47,815 nt of DNA. Source: Tulasnella sp. 424 (taxonomy: Eukaryota > Basidiomycota > Agaricomycetes > Cantharellales > Tulasnellaceae). The position numbers and the translations under genes are program-made. The stretch covers positions 1 to 47,815 of the forward strand of contig WSUB01000243.1 in assembly GCA_019633425.1 (NCBI GenBank), written 5' to 3'. Below the pieces are notes generated by a model. That model did not search any database. It saw only the letters and a program-made list of their open reading frames with translations, and was not told the origin of the DNA. How positions within the stretch are numbered: the stretch's first letter is position 1; every line of letters starts with the position of its first letter. This document shows, piece by piece, positions 1 through 10,579 of the stretch.

Positions 1-1497
1 CGGACGATCGAATCAAAATTGAAGGAAGATCCGACAATCAAAGCAGTACTAGCGTACCTGAACGCTGATCCGGACTCCGCTCCAGCAAATGTACGGAAAG
101 ACATGGAAGGATGGTCTAAGAAAGATGGGCTGTTGCGATATAAGGAAAGAATCTATGTCCCTAACGACGAAGACGTCAAGAGATCCCTATTGCAACTGTA
201 TCACGACGCCATCATTGCAGGACACCCAGGACAAGCCAAGACGTTGGAATTATTGTCGAGAGGGTATTTCTGGCCGTCAATGAAAGCCTACGTCAATCGA
301 TATGTCGAAGCCTGCGATACATGCCAACGAAACAAGCCGCACTACGCAAAACCCATCGGCCTGTTAAAATCGTTACCAATTCCCGAAGGACCGTGGCAAG
401 ATGTGTCGTACGATTTTATCACCAAACTTCCAACAACCAAGAATGGCAACGACACGATATTGGCGGTAGTAGATCGATTATCAAAAGAAGCTCATTTCGT
501 CGCCACGCAGGAACTGGGACTTGATGCACAAAAGACATCCAAACTATTCATTGCAAATGTCTGGAGATACCACGGCCTACCCGTTCGAACCGTCTCCGAC
601 AGAGGTCCGCAGTTCAACGCTCCATTCCTCAGAGCACTGTACAATGGACTCGGCATTAAGCCAACCTTCTCTACGGCGTATCATCCCCAGACCGATGGAC
701 AGACAGAAAGGGTCAACCAGAATATTGAAGGGTTTTTAAGGATCTATTGCAACCATCGACAAGACGATTGGGACGAATTATTACCATTTGCAGAATTCTC
801 CTACAACAACACAACACATTCGTCCACCGGTGAAACGCCATTCATGGTGGCAAGAGGATACAACCCGATGTTCACCAATATGCCGTCAGGAGCGCAAGCA
901 AACCCGTCTGCCAAGGAAAGACTCGAGCGAATCCACACGATACAAGAGGAAGTACGAGCGGCGATGAAACTAGCACAGGAAAAGCAGAAAGAGTTCTACG
1001 ACCGACATCGACAGCAAGAACCCGACTACGCCACAGGAGACAAGGTATGGTTGGAAGCCAAGAACATCAGCACGGATCGACCCTCAGTCAAACTAGCAGC
1101 AAGAAGATTAGGACCGTTCGCTATCGAATCCAAGGTTTCGACGCATGCCTACAAACTCACGCTGCCCTCTACGATGAAAATCCACCCAGTGTTCCATGTC
1201 AACCTTCTTACACCGCATGTCGCTGACACTATTCCAGGACGAACGCAGATCCCCCCTCCACCTGTGGTAGTCGATGAACAAGAGGAATGGGAAGTAGAGA
1301 AGATCCTTAACTCTCGCTTACAATACCGACGACTCCAGTACCTTGTCAAGTGGAAAGGGTTCAGCGACGAAAATAACACCTGGGAGAATGCGGAGAATTT
1401 AGAACACGCGCTCGATGCAGTCCACGAATTCCACCAACGATTCCCAAACGCACCCACTGCTCAACCTCAACGCCAATCGTCTTGGCTTCGCTCTTAG
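1..1497 (+). CDS. Ty3/Gypsy chromovirus polyprotein, C-terminal part (integrase + chromodomain), partial
   Basis: This is the C-terminal end of a retrotransposon polyprotein. The frame is open to the left window edge, so gag, protease, RT and RNase H lie outside. Numbering from the codon at 19: an HHCC zinc finger (H62, H69, C99, C102), then an integrase core with D132, D194 (in SDRGPQF) and E230 (in HPQTDGQTE). D194 and E230 are 35 residues apart, the canonical DD35E spacing. A GPF-type C-terminal module lies near 364-368 and a chromodomain at about 423-465 (EWEVEKIL, YLVKWKGF, NTWE). Chromodomain integrases define chromoviruses, which target heterochromatin through histone marks. No stop interrupts the visible frame, so the element may be young. 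The TAG stop lies 10 bp before the 3' LTR. Confidence 0.95.
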   Translation, partial: RTIESKLKEDPTIKAVLAYLNADPDSAPANVRKDMEGWSKKDGLLRYKERIYVPNDEDVKRSLLQLYHDAIIAGHPGQAKTLELLSRGYFWPSMKAYVNRYVEACDTCQRNKPHYAKPIGLLKSLPIPEGPWQDVSYDFITKLPTTKNGNDTILAVVDRLSKEAHFVATQELGLDAQKTSKLFIANVWRYHGLPVRTVSDRGPQFNAPFLRALYNGLGIKPTFSTAYHPQTDGQTERVNQNIEGFLRIYCNHRQDDWDELLPFAEFSYNNTTHSSTGETPFMVARGYNPMFTNMPSGAQANPSAKERLERIHTIQEEVRAAMKLAQEKQKEFYDRHRQQEPDYATGDKVWLEAKNISTDRPSVKLAARRLGPFAIESKVSTHAYKLTLPSTMKIHPVFHVNLLTPHVADTIPGRTQIPPPPVVVDEQEEWEVEKILNSRLQYRRLQYLVKWKGFSDENNTWENAENLEHALDAVHEFHQRFPNAPTAQPQRQSSWLRS

Positions 1498-1507
1498 GAG
1501 GGGCAAC

Positions 1508-1828
1508 TGTGATGACCCCGTCCTCACATCATATCTTATCATCCCGTCCTTGTATTGTATCATATCTTCACCCTTTAGCTGACGCGTCGTCTCCACTCGC
1601 TAGCTGACGCGTCACCTCCACTCTTTAGTCAACGCCTCATGTATCCTCAGTCAGCGCCTCATGTACCCTCAGTCAGCGCCTCATGTCGTTACACATTCGT
1701 TAGTCATTACCTCCACTCTTTGCACTATAATAGCTCGACGGAATGAGGAGGTTTGTTCCTCATTCCGCCTCTTGTCTACTCTCATAGTATCAGCATCTCT
1801 TCTGCCTCTTGACTCTTGATCATCGCCA
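1508..1828 (+). repeat. Putative 3' LTR of the Gypsy element
   Basis: The sequence switches from coding to AT-rich and repetitive right after a purine-rich tract (GGAGGGGCAAC), a plausible polypurine tract, and begins TGTGATGACCCCG, a typical Gypsy LTR start. The right end is set at the CA just before recognisable transposase coding sequence. That end is a guess, because the 5' LTR lies outside the window and cannot be compared. It contains a TATA-like ACTATAATAG near 1725 and a 22-bp tandem repeat. Confidence 0.65.
1627..1686 (+). repeat. 22-bp tandem repeat inside the LTR (about 2.7 copies)
   Basis: Three successive units share AGTCA(A/G)CGCCTCATGT, at 1627, 1649 and 1671, with a strict 22-bp period and the third unit partial. 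Looser AGCTGACGCGTC units lie just upstream, near 1578 and 1602. Such U3 subrepeats often carry enhancer activity in LTR elements; that role is inferred here. Confidence 0.75.
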
Positions 1829-4088
1829 TTGAAATGCCTCGCCTTACCCCTTGAAATCGACCTCGACTCTGACAACCTTCCTCTTATCCCCCAGGCCAAA
1901 GCTCTCTATGCCGGGAAAACGTCAGCCACCGCCATGCGTTATCGATCGATCCATGAGTTCGATAACTTGCTCGAGGACGACTCTCCTATAACCGACATCT
2001 ACGACTCCGTCCTTTACCAGAAGCTGAGGGAAAGCCGGATTGAGGTTAACGGACACACTCTGCAGGAGCGGTATCTTGAAGACCCTCAGGATGTCCTCCT
2101 CACCGGTCTTACGGATGGTTTCCAGCTGTTCCGTCGTGGCAAACACACAGCCTGGCCACTCCTTTTCATCAACAATAACCTTTCGCCGCTGGAGCGCTAC
2201 AAGGTTGGCAATTGCATCTGCAGCGGGCTTATACCCGGTCCTCGCAAGCCAAAAGACCACGATAGCTTCACGTTCGTCGTCGTTCAAGAGCTGCTCAAAG
2301 CCGCGCTTGGCGTCGACGTGTATGACGCTTTTGCCGATGAACTGTTCAAGCTTAGGATTTTCTGTCCTTGGAAGTGTGGCGATATGCCTGCGGCAGCGTC
2401 CGCATACACTGGAGGGAAAAACCATGGCGCGATACACCCATGTCGAATGTGCCCGATTGAAGGCATTCGGATCGCCGGATCATCGAACCTAAACCACTAC
2501 ATCCCAATTACTCGTCCACCCGGCTACCCACCTTCCGAATTCACCCTCACCACGCTTCCCCTCCGCACCCATGCCGAATGGCTACAGCAAGCCAAGGCTA
2601 TCGACGAAGCGCCTACTCAGGCTGAGTGACGAGAGCTCTCTCAGCAATACGGAATCAATCACACAGCAATTACGACGAAGATTCCGGGATTCGAGCTCCC
2701 TTGGTCCGTCCCCTACGAATTTCTCCATCTCCTAGAGAACACCATCAAAAACTATGTCAGTCACATCAGCGGCGATTTCAAGGAGATCGGACAAGGAGTG
2801 GAGTCGTATATCGTACCTCAGGCAATCTGGAAGGAGATTGGCGCCGCGACTGTCCTGAGCAATACCACCATCCCATCCGCATTTGGTCGTAGTCTTCCAA
2901 ATATTGCCGAAGACCGGACGTACTTTACTGCGGAAGCGTATCTGGTTTGGGCCACAATGTACTCACGCATCCTTCTCCGTGGCCGCTTCTCGCACGAACG
3001 ATACTACACGCACTGGTGTCTTTTCATATCAATTGTCGAACGGTGTCTTGAATTCAGCTCTACCGCAACAGAACGTGTTAGCCTCCGCGAAGACATTCAT
3101 AAATGGTACTCCGAGTATGAGAAGTAAGTTAATGGTGTTCCGCCAACACACGATACTGATTTGCTTCGCCGTTTGTTTCCTCCAGAATCTTCTACCAGTA
3201 CAATGCCGAGCGCCTCGTAGCATGTCTTCTCACGATACACGCTTGGATCCATATTCCCGACATTATTGAGAAATCCGGTCCCTTGTGGGCATACTGGTCT
3301 TGGGTCATGGAGCGTTCTGTGGCCGCCTCAGCTGTGCCATCAGCTCACGCAAGTGGCCTTATTCCTCTCTTAATCGCCGGATACTCGAAATCGGTACACT
3401 CCACGCCATTCGACATACATACAATCTTGAAGAACGGCTTCCTGTCTATACGGCAATGTACAATTCAAAACCGCTTCCTTCATACCACGATGAAGACCAG
3501 TACCCCGAGATCACACTTCTCCACCCCCGCAAGCTTCTCGACCTCCTGTCTTCCGACTTCCTGTCCCTCCGACGCCGCATCATCAAGTACATCATCACGC
3601 AATATGACGTCTCTGCAGCAGCTGCCGATCGGTGCATCCCTGACGTGATCGAGCAATGGGGACGTGTCAGGATACACGACGCCGACATCGTCAACTCTAT
3701 CTACGGTTATCCCCGCAAGGAGGAAAATCACCGAGATGCGTCGTTCTTAGAGTATGAACTCCTCATTGATCGTCAAGCCCATCGGCGAAATGCAAACCCC
3801 GATTTCACACCTACAACCTTCTTTGGTCAACTTGAAAGAGTCGTTGTCTGCAACCTCAGGCCAATCGAGGACTTCGCGGTCCCCTCTCATCCCCTAGTCC
3901 TCATGGATGTTCACATGTGCGACACCTCCCAAGACCGATACGGATTTTGGGAATATGACAAATTCCGCTATTGTGAAATCATCAACGGAACCAGTATTCG
4001 AGCGTTAGTAGGTCGTATTTGGGACCGGGGAAAATGGGTTTTTGTTCAACGCTCTGGGGCCATTCAGCACGCGTCATTTGTTGATTAG
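1829..4088 (+). pseudogene. CACTA (En/Spm)-type Tnp2 transposase relic
   Basis: Three pieces of one Tnp2-like transposase are recognisable: 1829-2629, 2630-3126 in the same frame, and 3188-4088. The first contains the basidiomycete Tnp2 signature (NNNLSPLERYK, IPGPRKPKDHDSF, CPWKCGDMPA, HPCRMCP). The second continues it (GFELPWSVPYEFLHLLE). The third has the C-terminal region (ERLVACLLTIHAWIHI ... RGKWVFVQRS). The intron 3127-3187 keeps GT-AG ends. Two lesions break the reading frame. One is an in-frame TGA at 2627-2629, consistent with CGA to TGA. The other is a 1-nt deletion near 3311-3313, where ER|FCGRL must change frame. The Gypsy LTR abuts its 5' end. No CACTA terminal repeats were found. 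It is a dead relic, though it could still be mis-annotated as two or three genes. Confidence 0.85.
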
Positions 4089-4304
4089 TGATGTATCTGT
4101 AATTTACCGAAGATATCTTTTTCCCCTTCATACTGTATTATTTTTTTCCTCCATAAATCCGCGCAATCTCGAGGCCAAGATCCTTGGCCCGACCCCTTAC
4201 TTTATATCGACAGTCGCACTTGGAAAAGGAAAAAATTAACTCGAACCGAGGAATTTTTTCCCTGCCGTGAGTTTCACAGTGTAAGGCAGAGCAGCACCGA
4301 CCTT

Positions 4305-4690
4305 TTACTGCCGAGACACTGCCCCAGCAGGACCAGGTGAGTCGAGACCGTCCGTTTTGGTCGGATTGGATTGGCTCGCTATGTCTTGACCACTGGAGGG
4401 AGAGACCAAAAGGGCTCGTGAAACTGTTGCGTAACCTCCACGCAACTCTGGAGCGCTGTTGACGAATTCGATAGAGGAGAGATCAATTCGCTGATTCGCT
4501 AGCTTGTTGGGCTTCTCCCTCTATGAGGAAAAGTAATTTGGTGAGTCGTTGAAATATTCCTTGAGACTCGGGAAGGACATACCAGCTTAGCGCTCGGCAG
4601 AAACGGACCGGAGGAAGTATCGTGGTCCGAGTCGGACTGTGAGTCAGGCAACCCGGAAGGCCCAGCATCTCGATTGTCGTCGTTTTGCAT
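4305..4690 (-). CDS. Two-exon N-terminal gene fragment of unknown function
   Basis: ATG at 4690-4688 opens a 36-codon exon (4583-4690) rich in Asp and Ser (DSQSDSDHD). It is followed by a GTATGT...CATAG intron (4521-4582) and a second exon (to 4305) that reads PELRGGYATVSRALL. Splicing keeps the frame and gives a 107-residue product. The acidic N-terminus and clean splice sites look like the start of a real protein, and RGGYATV resembles the glycine-rich start of a kinase-like domain, but no downstream kinase motif follows before TAA. It is therefore either a truncated fragment or a gene whose later exons I cannot trace. I do not recognise the family. It diverges from the truncated TEL2. Confidence 0.4.
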
Positions 4691-5259
4691 ATAAGCTATT
4701 TGAGCGAGAAGATGCTATTTGGATCGGCTTAGTAGAGGTGAAGGGAAGGGGGAAGCTGATAGTGTGTTTACGGGGGAGTGTGTAGCAGATCGATCGTGCA
4801 CGAGAGCGGCATAAAATGACTCTTGACCTGTGACACTTGCATTTTTACCTGCCTTTCTTCGAAGACTAACCCCGGGCCCACGCCCAATTGCTCCTGTAGC
4901 TGTGCGTCTTTAAATTTTAGCTTCCATAGAATGTTCCTAGTCCGTACGATGAAGTTGAGGTGTCGTAGCCAGGTTGACATCTCGCACTGTGACGGTCACG
5001 CGCCCCGAGGTAAAGAGTGCGCAAGACTGAGCAGGAAATTTCGCCGAAACCGATTATACGACAAGGTCCATGGTCTGCTTTTCACATTTACATATTCTGC
5101 TCTCGCCTAGGATCCTTTGAGGGTTTAGGACGGACGGTGGGAGTGGCTGGACGGGATGGTGCTCGCGGAAGGAAATCGGTAGAGGGAAAGGTGGAGGTAA
5201 ATCATAGGCAAGACCACAAAGGGATAGGACAAAACAACTTAAGTAGCTATAAAAGGGGG
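4691..5259. other. Divergent spacer between the two truncated genes
   Basis: There is no convincing coding sequence here. It lies between the minus-strand fragment start (4690) and the first recognisable TEL2 codons (about 5262). A TATAAAAG box sits at 5248-5255 on the plus strand, immediately before TEL2 homology and about 100 bp from the first in-frame ATG (5353). Confidence 0.5.
5248..5255 (+). promoter_or_regulatory. TATA-like box abutting TEL2 homology
   Basis: TATAAAAG is followed by a G run and then a long pyrimidine-rich stretch. It lies at the point where TEL2 similarity begins, so it may come from the sequence fused to the truncated gene. A promoter role is inferred from the motif only. 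Confidence 0.35.
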
Positions 5260-7034
5260 GTGGCTGACGTCACCGTCCTCCTCCTTTTCACCTGCTCCCT
5301 TCTCCCACCCACGTCGCCCGCCCTCAAAGCCCTCCTGGCGAACCAAAAGTTTATGACAGCTATAGGACTCTACATTGGTCACACCGATCCCTCCATTCGG
5401 CATTGCGGCATGCTAGCCGCCGAATACATCGCCCGGCGCCTTGACCAGAAGCTCAAGTTTGAAGGGTGGGACGAACCAGGTCAAGGAAGAGAGTGGTGCA
5501 GACAATTACGGAATATATTGGAGGATGGATTCGTCGCATCCCCTGATCTTGATGAGGAAGACGCCGAAGCAGAGGTATCAACTCCGAACTCACAACCAGC
5601 ACCCTGGTCTCGCGATTGGCCGACGGAAGATTGCGAAACCAGTTTGCCTGGTCCTACTAGCGCAGATGCTAGTATCCGGAAAGGGAGAAGGCCAAGATGA
5701 GAAAAGCGAGCCAGATAGAGTGGAAATGGCGCTGAATGAGGGTGCGGGGTTAATCAGAAGGAAGAGGGGGTTTGGACTGGAACTGGGTGAGTGTCCCTTT
5801 TCTTTTGGGCTGCTGAAGGGACCAGAATTTGACGACTCCGATGTCTCCAGATGAAAACGCAGTCAACCTTTCTGTTGCTTTCCTGAACCTCAAAGACAAC
5901 TACGACCTCGACGGCTTCGTTGGCAAGAGGCAAGAGATCCTAAATGCCTTGGTGGCATGCTGCCCAACACGTTCAGCACCGTACGTCGTTTCGTTTCATG
6001 GTTTGTATATATATAGTGACATTCGTTTGAATTCCAGGTGTCTGGTCGAGCAATTCTTCATCGGAGAACATTCCGCAGACGTCCGCGCAGCCATTCTGAC
6101 AGCACTCGTTGTCGGCGCCCGTGAGCTCGCTGGGCTGGAAGAGTCTTCTGCGCCACAACGATTTGCAAGCAGAATGCTTCCTCCGGCTTTGCACCGCAAA
6201 TATAGTACCGCCGCCGACTCTGATCCAACTACACCGTCCACTATTCACCGGATCGCGGCTGGCGTTACTCGGCAAACTATCGACCGCACCAGGGACGCCA
6301 ATGAAGTGAAAGTACCCCAGATCATGAGGGAGAAGCAACTACGAGTACGGCACAGGCCTATGGGACGAGGCATCGTTGACCTAGATCGCCAGAGCGAAGG
6401 AGGCAGCATTCCACACCAACCTTCGGTCTTCAAGGATGTGGCAGCGGAATTCTTCATTATACCGCTCATCAATCGATGCTGGGTTCATATCAGGGACGAG
6501 CAAGCCCGCGAAGCTCGGAGTCGGTACACCCCCCCAGCGTATCGTGGAGACGGGAGTGGGATGATTCTCAGTCCTGCAATATTGAGTCAATTTCTGTTGA
6601 CTCTTGCGATCCTCCTCCATGCTGCGCGGCACTCCCCTGCTTACTTGAGCGTGCTTGCGCCCGAGGCAGTAGAGTTGGCGGTAACAATGGAGAAACGATC
6701 GGCGAGCTCCGCATCACCAGGAGAGGAAGAGGCAGGAGATGCGAAGTTTGGTACCAAAGCCAACGTCCTCGCCTCAGCCCTTGAGCTTACCCTCGAAGCG
6801 TTGGATGGAAGCTGGGAACTGGACCAAGGTAGAACGATAGGACTCGACCACACGAGGACTGTTCTGGCGGTGAGGGAGTGGGCGCAGAAGGTGCTTGGGG
6901 CTTTTGAGAGAGGTTTGCTAGTTGATGAAGGGGGAGGCGAGGGTGAAAACAGGCCCAGAAGAGCCAGTGCAGGAGTCCTGCTAGTAGTCGAGGAGGTTGT
7001 CGCGAAGTGGACAGCAGCCATGATTCGCTTCTAG
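5260..7034 (+). pseudogene. TEL2: TEL2/TELO2 (TTT complex), 5'-truncated C-terminal half
   Basis: TEL2 is the scaffold of the TTT (TEL2-TTI1-TTI2) complex, which helps Hsp90 mature PIKK kinases such as TOR and ATM/ATR. Exons ~5262-5574, 5630-5786, 5851-5980 and 6038-7034 join in frame; from the first ATG (5353) they give 501 codons. The conserved repeat region is clear: IGLYIGHTDPSIRHCGMLAAE, then KIAKPV, VEMALNEGAGLIRRKRGFG, DENAVNLSVAFLNLKDNYDL and NALVACCP...VEQFF. The C-terminus (VVEEVVAKWTAAMIRF) is complete. Introns 5575-5629, 5787-5850 and 5981-6037 have GT-AG ends. The N-terminal several hundred residues normal for the family are absent upstream, where only non-coding sequence and a TATA box are seen. 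Because TEL2 is essential in fungi, a complete copy probably exists elsewhere. No internal lesion was found in what remains, so a short product is possible. Confidence 0.78.
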
Positions 7035-7128
7035 ACTCTCTTTAGTTGAACAACGTTTGAAAAATGAAAAATCTGGACCGAATGTATTCGTGATGCTATT
7101 GGTAGTTTGGGACCAAGTAACCGAGGGA

Positions 7129-7306
7129 TTAACTCTTAACGATACCAACACCACGATTGGCTTGGACATAAGCGGGGACGTCAGCAACAGCCATGGGCTT
7201 GAGACTCTTGACAGCGGACTGCGAAATGATGGCCAATTCGAACGGCTCAAAGTTAGACGCAAACATAACAAGGTGCCCACACTGCTTAGCACGCTCGTGT
7301 CGAGAA
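7129..7306 (-). pseudogene. Pectin lyase 3'-end relic (third tandem copy)
   Basis: The reverse strand encodes a close match to the last exon of the two complete pectin lyases (SAVKSLKPMAVADVPAYVQA ... NRGVGIV) and ends at TAA. Further upstream, remnants of the preceding exon (TSVLSSVG) can be read to about 7306, but the 5' splice site is altered and similarity then stops. All other exons are missing. The copy is fused to a spacer repeat (7341-7540) that lies upstream of the complete genes, so the gene body appears to have been deleted. Confidence 0.85.
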
Positions 7307-7340
7307 CGCCAGGAAATTTGAGAAAGGGAAGAGTTGAGGT

Positions 7341-7540
7341 GATTGGATAACCTCGGGAATACAGGCTTCGAATTCCATTGGCGATCTTCTAAATAAGCCG
7401 TGGGTCTCGGCAACGAAGAAAGAAGGGAGGGTCAAACACGATCCCGTGACCTCGTACCTGGCGAGCCGGGCGGGCCGCTAAGTGGAAACTCGCCGCCCAC
7501 CATCGTTCGACGTTTTCCCGGAGCTTTTAGAAAGCAAATA
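7341..7540. repeat. Spacer repeat copy R1
   Basis: Similar to R2-R4. Shared landmarks in order: CCTCGGGAATAC(A/C)GGCTTCGAATTC, GATCCCGTGACCTCGT, GTGGAAACTC and GGAGCTTTTAGA. It lies just upstream of the pectin lyase relic, as R2 and R3 lie upstream of the complete genes. It looks like part of a duplicated promoter-proximal block. Confidence 0.65.
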
Positions 7541-7768
7541 CACGCGAATGGGGATGAAATATCCATCAATATTCCTGGCCGTCAAGTCAAGGGTGCCAGG
7601 TGGGACCTCTTAGAGTCTCGATCGCTGGCAAGCCGTCCGGGACGGAGAACGTTGGTGCTCAACTCAGGAGCTTAATCATGCTCAGAAATCAAGAAGATGT
7701 GAAACAACTGAATACGAAATGTCATTGGTAACCCGCCGTAAAATCACATATGAGCATAGATGGGTCTC
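7541..7768. other. Intergenic spacer, nothing recognised
   Basis: This is the 3' flank of the first complete pectin lyase. I see no coding exon, structured RNA or terminal repeat in it. Confidence 0.5.
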
Positions 7769-10198
7769 CTAGTTGACGATACCAACACCACGATTGGCTA
7801 GGACATAGGCGGGCACGTCCGCAACGCCCATGGGCTTGATACCCTTAACAGCGGACTACGAAGGAATGGGTTATTCGCCGATTCGGGAAGCTCAAAATCA
7901 GAATGAAAACGTACCAGGCTGCCTACACCGCTCAGCACGCTGGTGGTGAGGCGTGCGGCGACTGTACCAGACGCGGAATCCAGCCTGTTCCACTCGCAGA
8001 CACGACCCATGTACGAAGAGCACGCCGCAGCATCTGCAACCGTTTGGACAAAGTACTCGTTACCACCTCCCCCGCTCCCGGTATCGGGCTGCGTCACAGC
8101 TTTCTGTTAGGGATAAAAGCGGGACGAGTGAGTCTAGATGTCAGTTCGGAGCGGGGACGTGTTGACGTACGAAGTAGTTGCCCTCTGCCAGGACACTAGA
8201 GTTGGCCTCAGCGTCAATGGCATGTCCGGCGATACTGTCGAAGTAGTCTATAGAGAGACATGTAAGGTGACTGTGGATGTGTGGATGGTGATACAAGGTG
8301 CATAGACTTACTGTTGACGATGTGGACCTGTTGGCTGTAGTTACCAGTGTATCCACCTAAAGGAGCACGGAGTGAGTCTGCGATCGTTCTTTCTTCACCG
8401 CAAAATAAACTTACCGACGTGAGGGCCACGACCTATAGGTGGCTACTGTCAGCGACCTGAGCTCGAGGAAGCCGATCCGAAAACGCACCAGAGGTATAAT
8501 AGATGTGGTTTTGCAATATGGTAATCTGATCAGCTTCACCCAAGAACAGGAATGCCCAGTAGTGGTGACCTGGGGGACGCTACTTAGTATCTTCTGAGAG
8601 GAGCATTCGTATGACAGACCTTACCGTTGCAACTGCAAAAGAGTCCGGAATAGATTTAGCAAGCGAGCAAAGCAGAACAAGCGGAGAAAGCTTACGCTGC
8701 GCTCCAAGAGCTTTGACCATCAAAGTAGTTGTTGCTGATAGTAATTCCCGTGTTAGGGTCGTAGTGTCTGTGAATTTTGGTGAATAAAAAGGCCTGTGTA
8801 GTGAGAGAGGAGGCCAAACCGACGTACGAAACGATGAACTGGCGGCCGACGCGAGCGATGTAGTTGTGGTCGATCCAGACCTTGGTAGCGCCAGAAAGAT
8901 TGACTATAGGGAAGGTTCAGGAAAGGTTGTCAAAGCTATTCCAGAGAGTCGCACGTACTGGCGTCGCCACCCCAAACATACTGAGGGCTGTGAATCAAAG
9001 GAGGAGGTCAACATAGGCGGCCAGAGTCCAGAAAAATGAGAAGATTCCAACGGACTTGAGGTCGGTGATTTGAATATCTACATCGATTACGTCAATGATT
9101 CATCCGAGTTTGTAAGTGATGCGGTACGCACTCTGGATGATGACGTTCGAAACGCCTTCCAACGTCAAACCGATTCCTTTGCTGAAATTTCAACGCCCGT
9201 CAGTCTAGGATCTGAGACGGAGTGAGAGGCCACTTACATCCCAGCGCTGCTGCCTTTGCCGATGATGGTCTTATTGCTGTTAACGACCAGCGCCTTGCTG
9301 GAACCAGAGTTGTAGTATGTAGCATCGTAGAGGGTCCTAGGAAGGTTCAATGAACGTTAGCAGCGGGCCCCGAGCCACACGCATTTTGAGTTGCTTACTG
9401 GCCAGAGCATTGACCCGTTGAGTTGTCAATGGTCATCTGCGGGTTATATCCGTTCGTGCAGGTCCAGAGCTTGCAAGCCTTTCCGTTCGTCGTCCCGTAG
9501 TACGAGGTGAAGTCGAAGATCTTGGTGAGGATGATGATACGCTGAGACGTTTACGGTGAGCGTCTGTCCCAGAAGAGGCGGACCTAGTTCCCCACTTACC
9601 TTTGTGCTGTCGGATAAGTAGCCAAGCAGCTCGGCTGTGGTGGTGGGCGTGACGGTGACGCCTCCAGCACCACCCGTAGTACCTTGTGAACCGGAATGAG
9701 CGGACCGCAAGATGTTAATATATCAAGCCGCAGCTCACCTGCAGCAAAGCCGACAGGGGTTCCCTTAGCGCCAGAGGATGACGTGCTCGTGCTTGTGGTA
9801 GTGGTGGTGGCGGCCTTTGTGGTGGTGGTGGTCTTGACCGTAGTGGTAGTGGCTCCAGTTGTAGTCTTCAAACATTGGTAGTAGCTGAACGAATGAATCA
9901 GAATCGCAAAACCTTTTCATGAAGCGAATGACCCACTAGTCGTTCTGGTACACGCAAGTGAGTCCAGAGTCGCAGGTAGTCGAGCCTGAGGACAATTCCT
10001 CAGTCGCGTTCGCCATAAAGCGAACCAGAGAACAACATACCGGTGTAGGTAAGGCCGCCACATTGACCTAGTAGAAGACGTTCATGAGCGCAGTTCATGG
10101 CGTTCTGGAACAGCTCACGTACCGTATTCTGCAACGGCCCATGCGGTCTTGGCACTGAGAGAGGCAAAGATAAGACTGGTAAAGAGGGTAGATTTCAT
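7769..10198 (-). CDS. Secreted CBM1-PL1 pectin lyase A (458 aa, 19 exons)
   Basis: Pectin lyases (PL1, EC 4.2.2.10) cleave methyl-esterified homogalacturonan by beta-elimination outside the cell. A signal peptide (1 to about 21) precedes a CBM1 cellulose-binding module (27 to about 60, QCGGLTYTGSTTC), a Thr-rich linker (about 61-95) and the PL1 beta-helix. Conserved residues: D240 in YVWGGDA, the VWIDH block (250-254), RVGRQ (259-263) and R322 in SGRGPHVG, which aligns with the catalytic Arg of pectin lyases. Exons, 5' to 3': 10123-10198, 10041-10067, 9937-9985, 9739-9884, 9600-9682, 9399-9541, 9238-9336, 9132-9181, 9056-9077, 8959-8987, 8828-8903, 8696-8767, 8625-8632, 8489-8569, 8415-8432, 8312-8356, 8171-8247, 7915-8103, 7769-7855. 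They total 1,377 nt without a stop. One exon is only 8 nt. The start is the ATG giving the signal peptide. Confidence 0.93.
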
Positions 10199-10260
10199 TT
10201 TCGATGAAGGAACGCGTCGGGTGGCTCTGGGTGATGATATGTTGTTTCCAATCGTCGGGG

Positions 10261-10268
10261 CTTTTAAA
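10261..10268 (-). promoter_or_regulatory. TATA-like box of pectin lyase A
   Basis: TTTAAAAG on the minus strand lies 63 bp upstream of the start codon, matching the position of clearer TATA boxes before the neighbouring xylanase genes. The motif deviates from the consensus, so support is modest. Confidence 0.4.
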
Positions 10269-10579
10269 TGGTCGACCCATGCTACCCATCTAGGAACCTC
10301 GCAAAAGCTCTCATTACTTGCTAAGATGATGTGCAGGCCCACTTTCTGCTTGTAGCCAATAGGAAATACCCCTTTCTGTTCCGAAAATGGGCGAAGCTAT
10401 CTGGAGGATGTTTGAATAATGCACCCACCTCAAGGTCCCGAGACCCTCGCCAAGACGTTGCTCGTGTGGATTAGAAGCATGGGTAGCTGATTCTCTCGCT
10501 CGAACACGCACTGCAGAGGGCCATAAAAATTAAGGAAAAATCGTGGTTCTTTGGCTGCGCAGAACGAGTTCGGCATTGC

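Noticed and set aside
5973..6338. Minus-strand frame within TEL2
   Set aside because: It is a shadow of the TEL2 exon on the opposite strand, with no similarity of its own.
7369..7379. Possible tRNA B-box (GGCTTCGAATTCC) in the R repeats
   Set aside because: No cloverleaf could be folded around it, no A-box lies at the right distance, and the motif diverges between copies.
9596..9871. Minus-strand Thr-rich frame as a separate small secreted gene
   Set aside because: It is the linker exon of pectin lyase A read through into an intron; splicing places it inside the larger gene.
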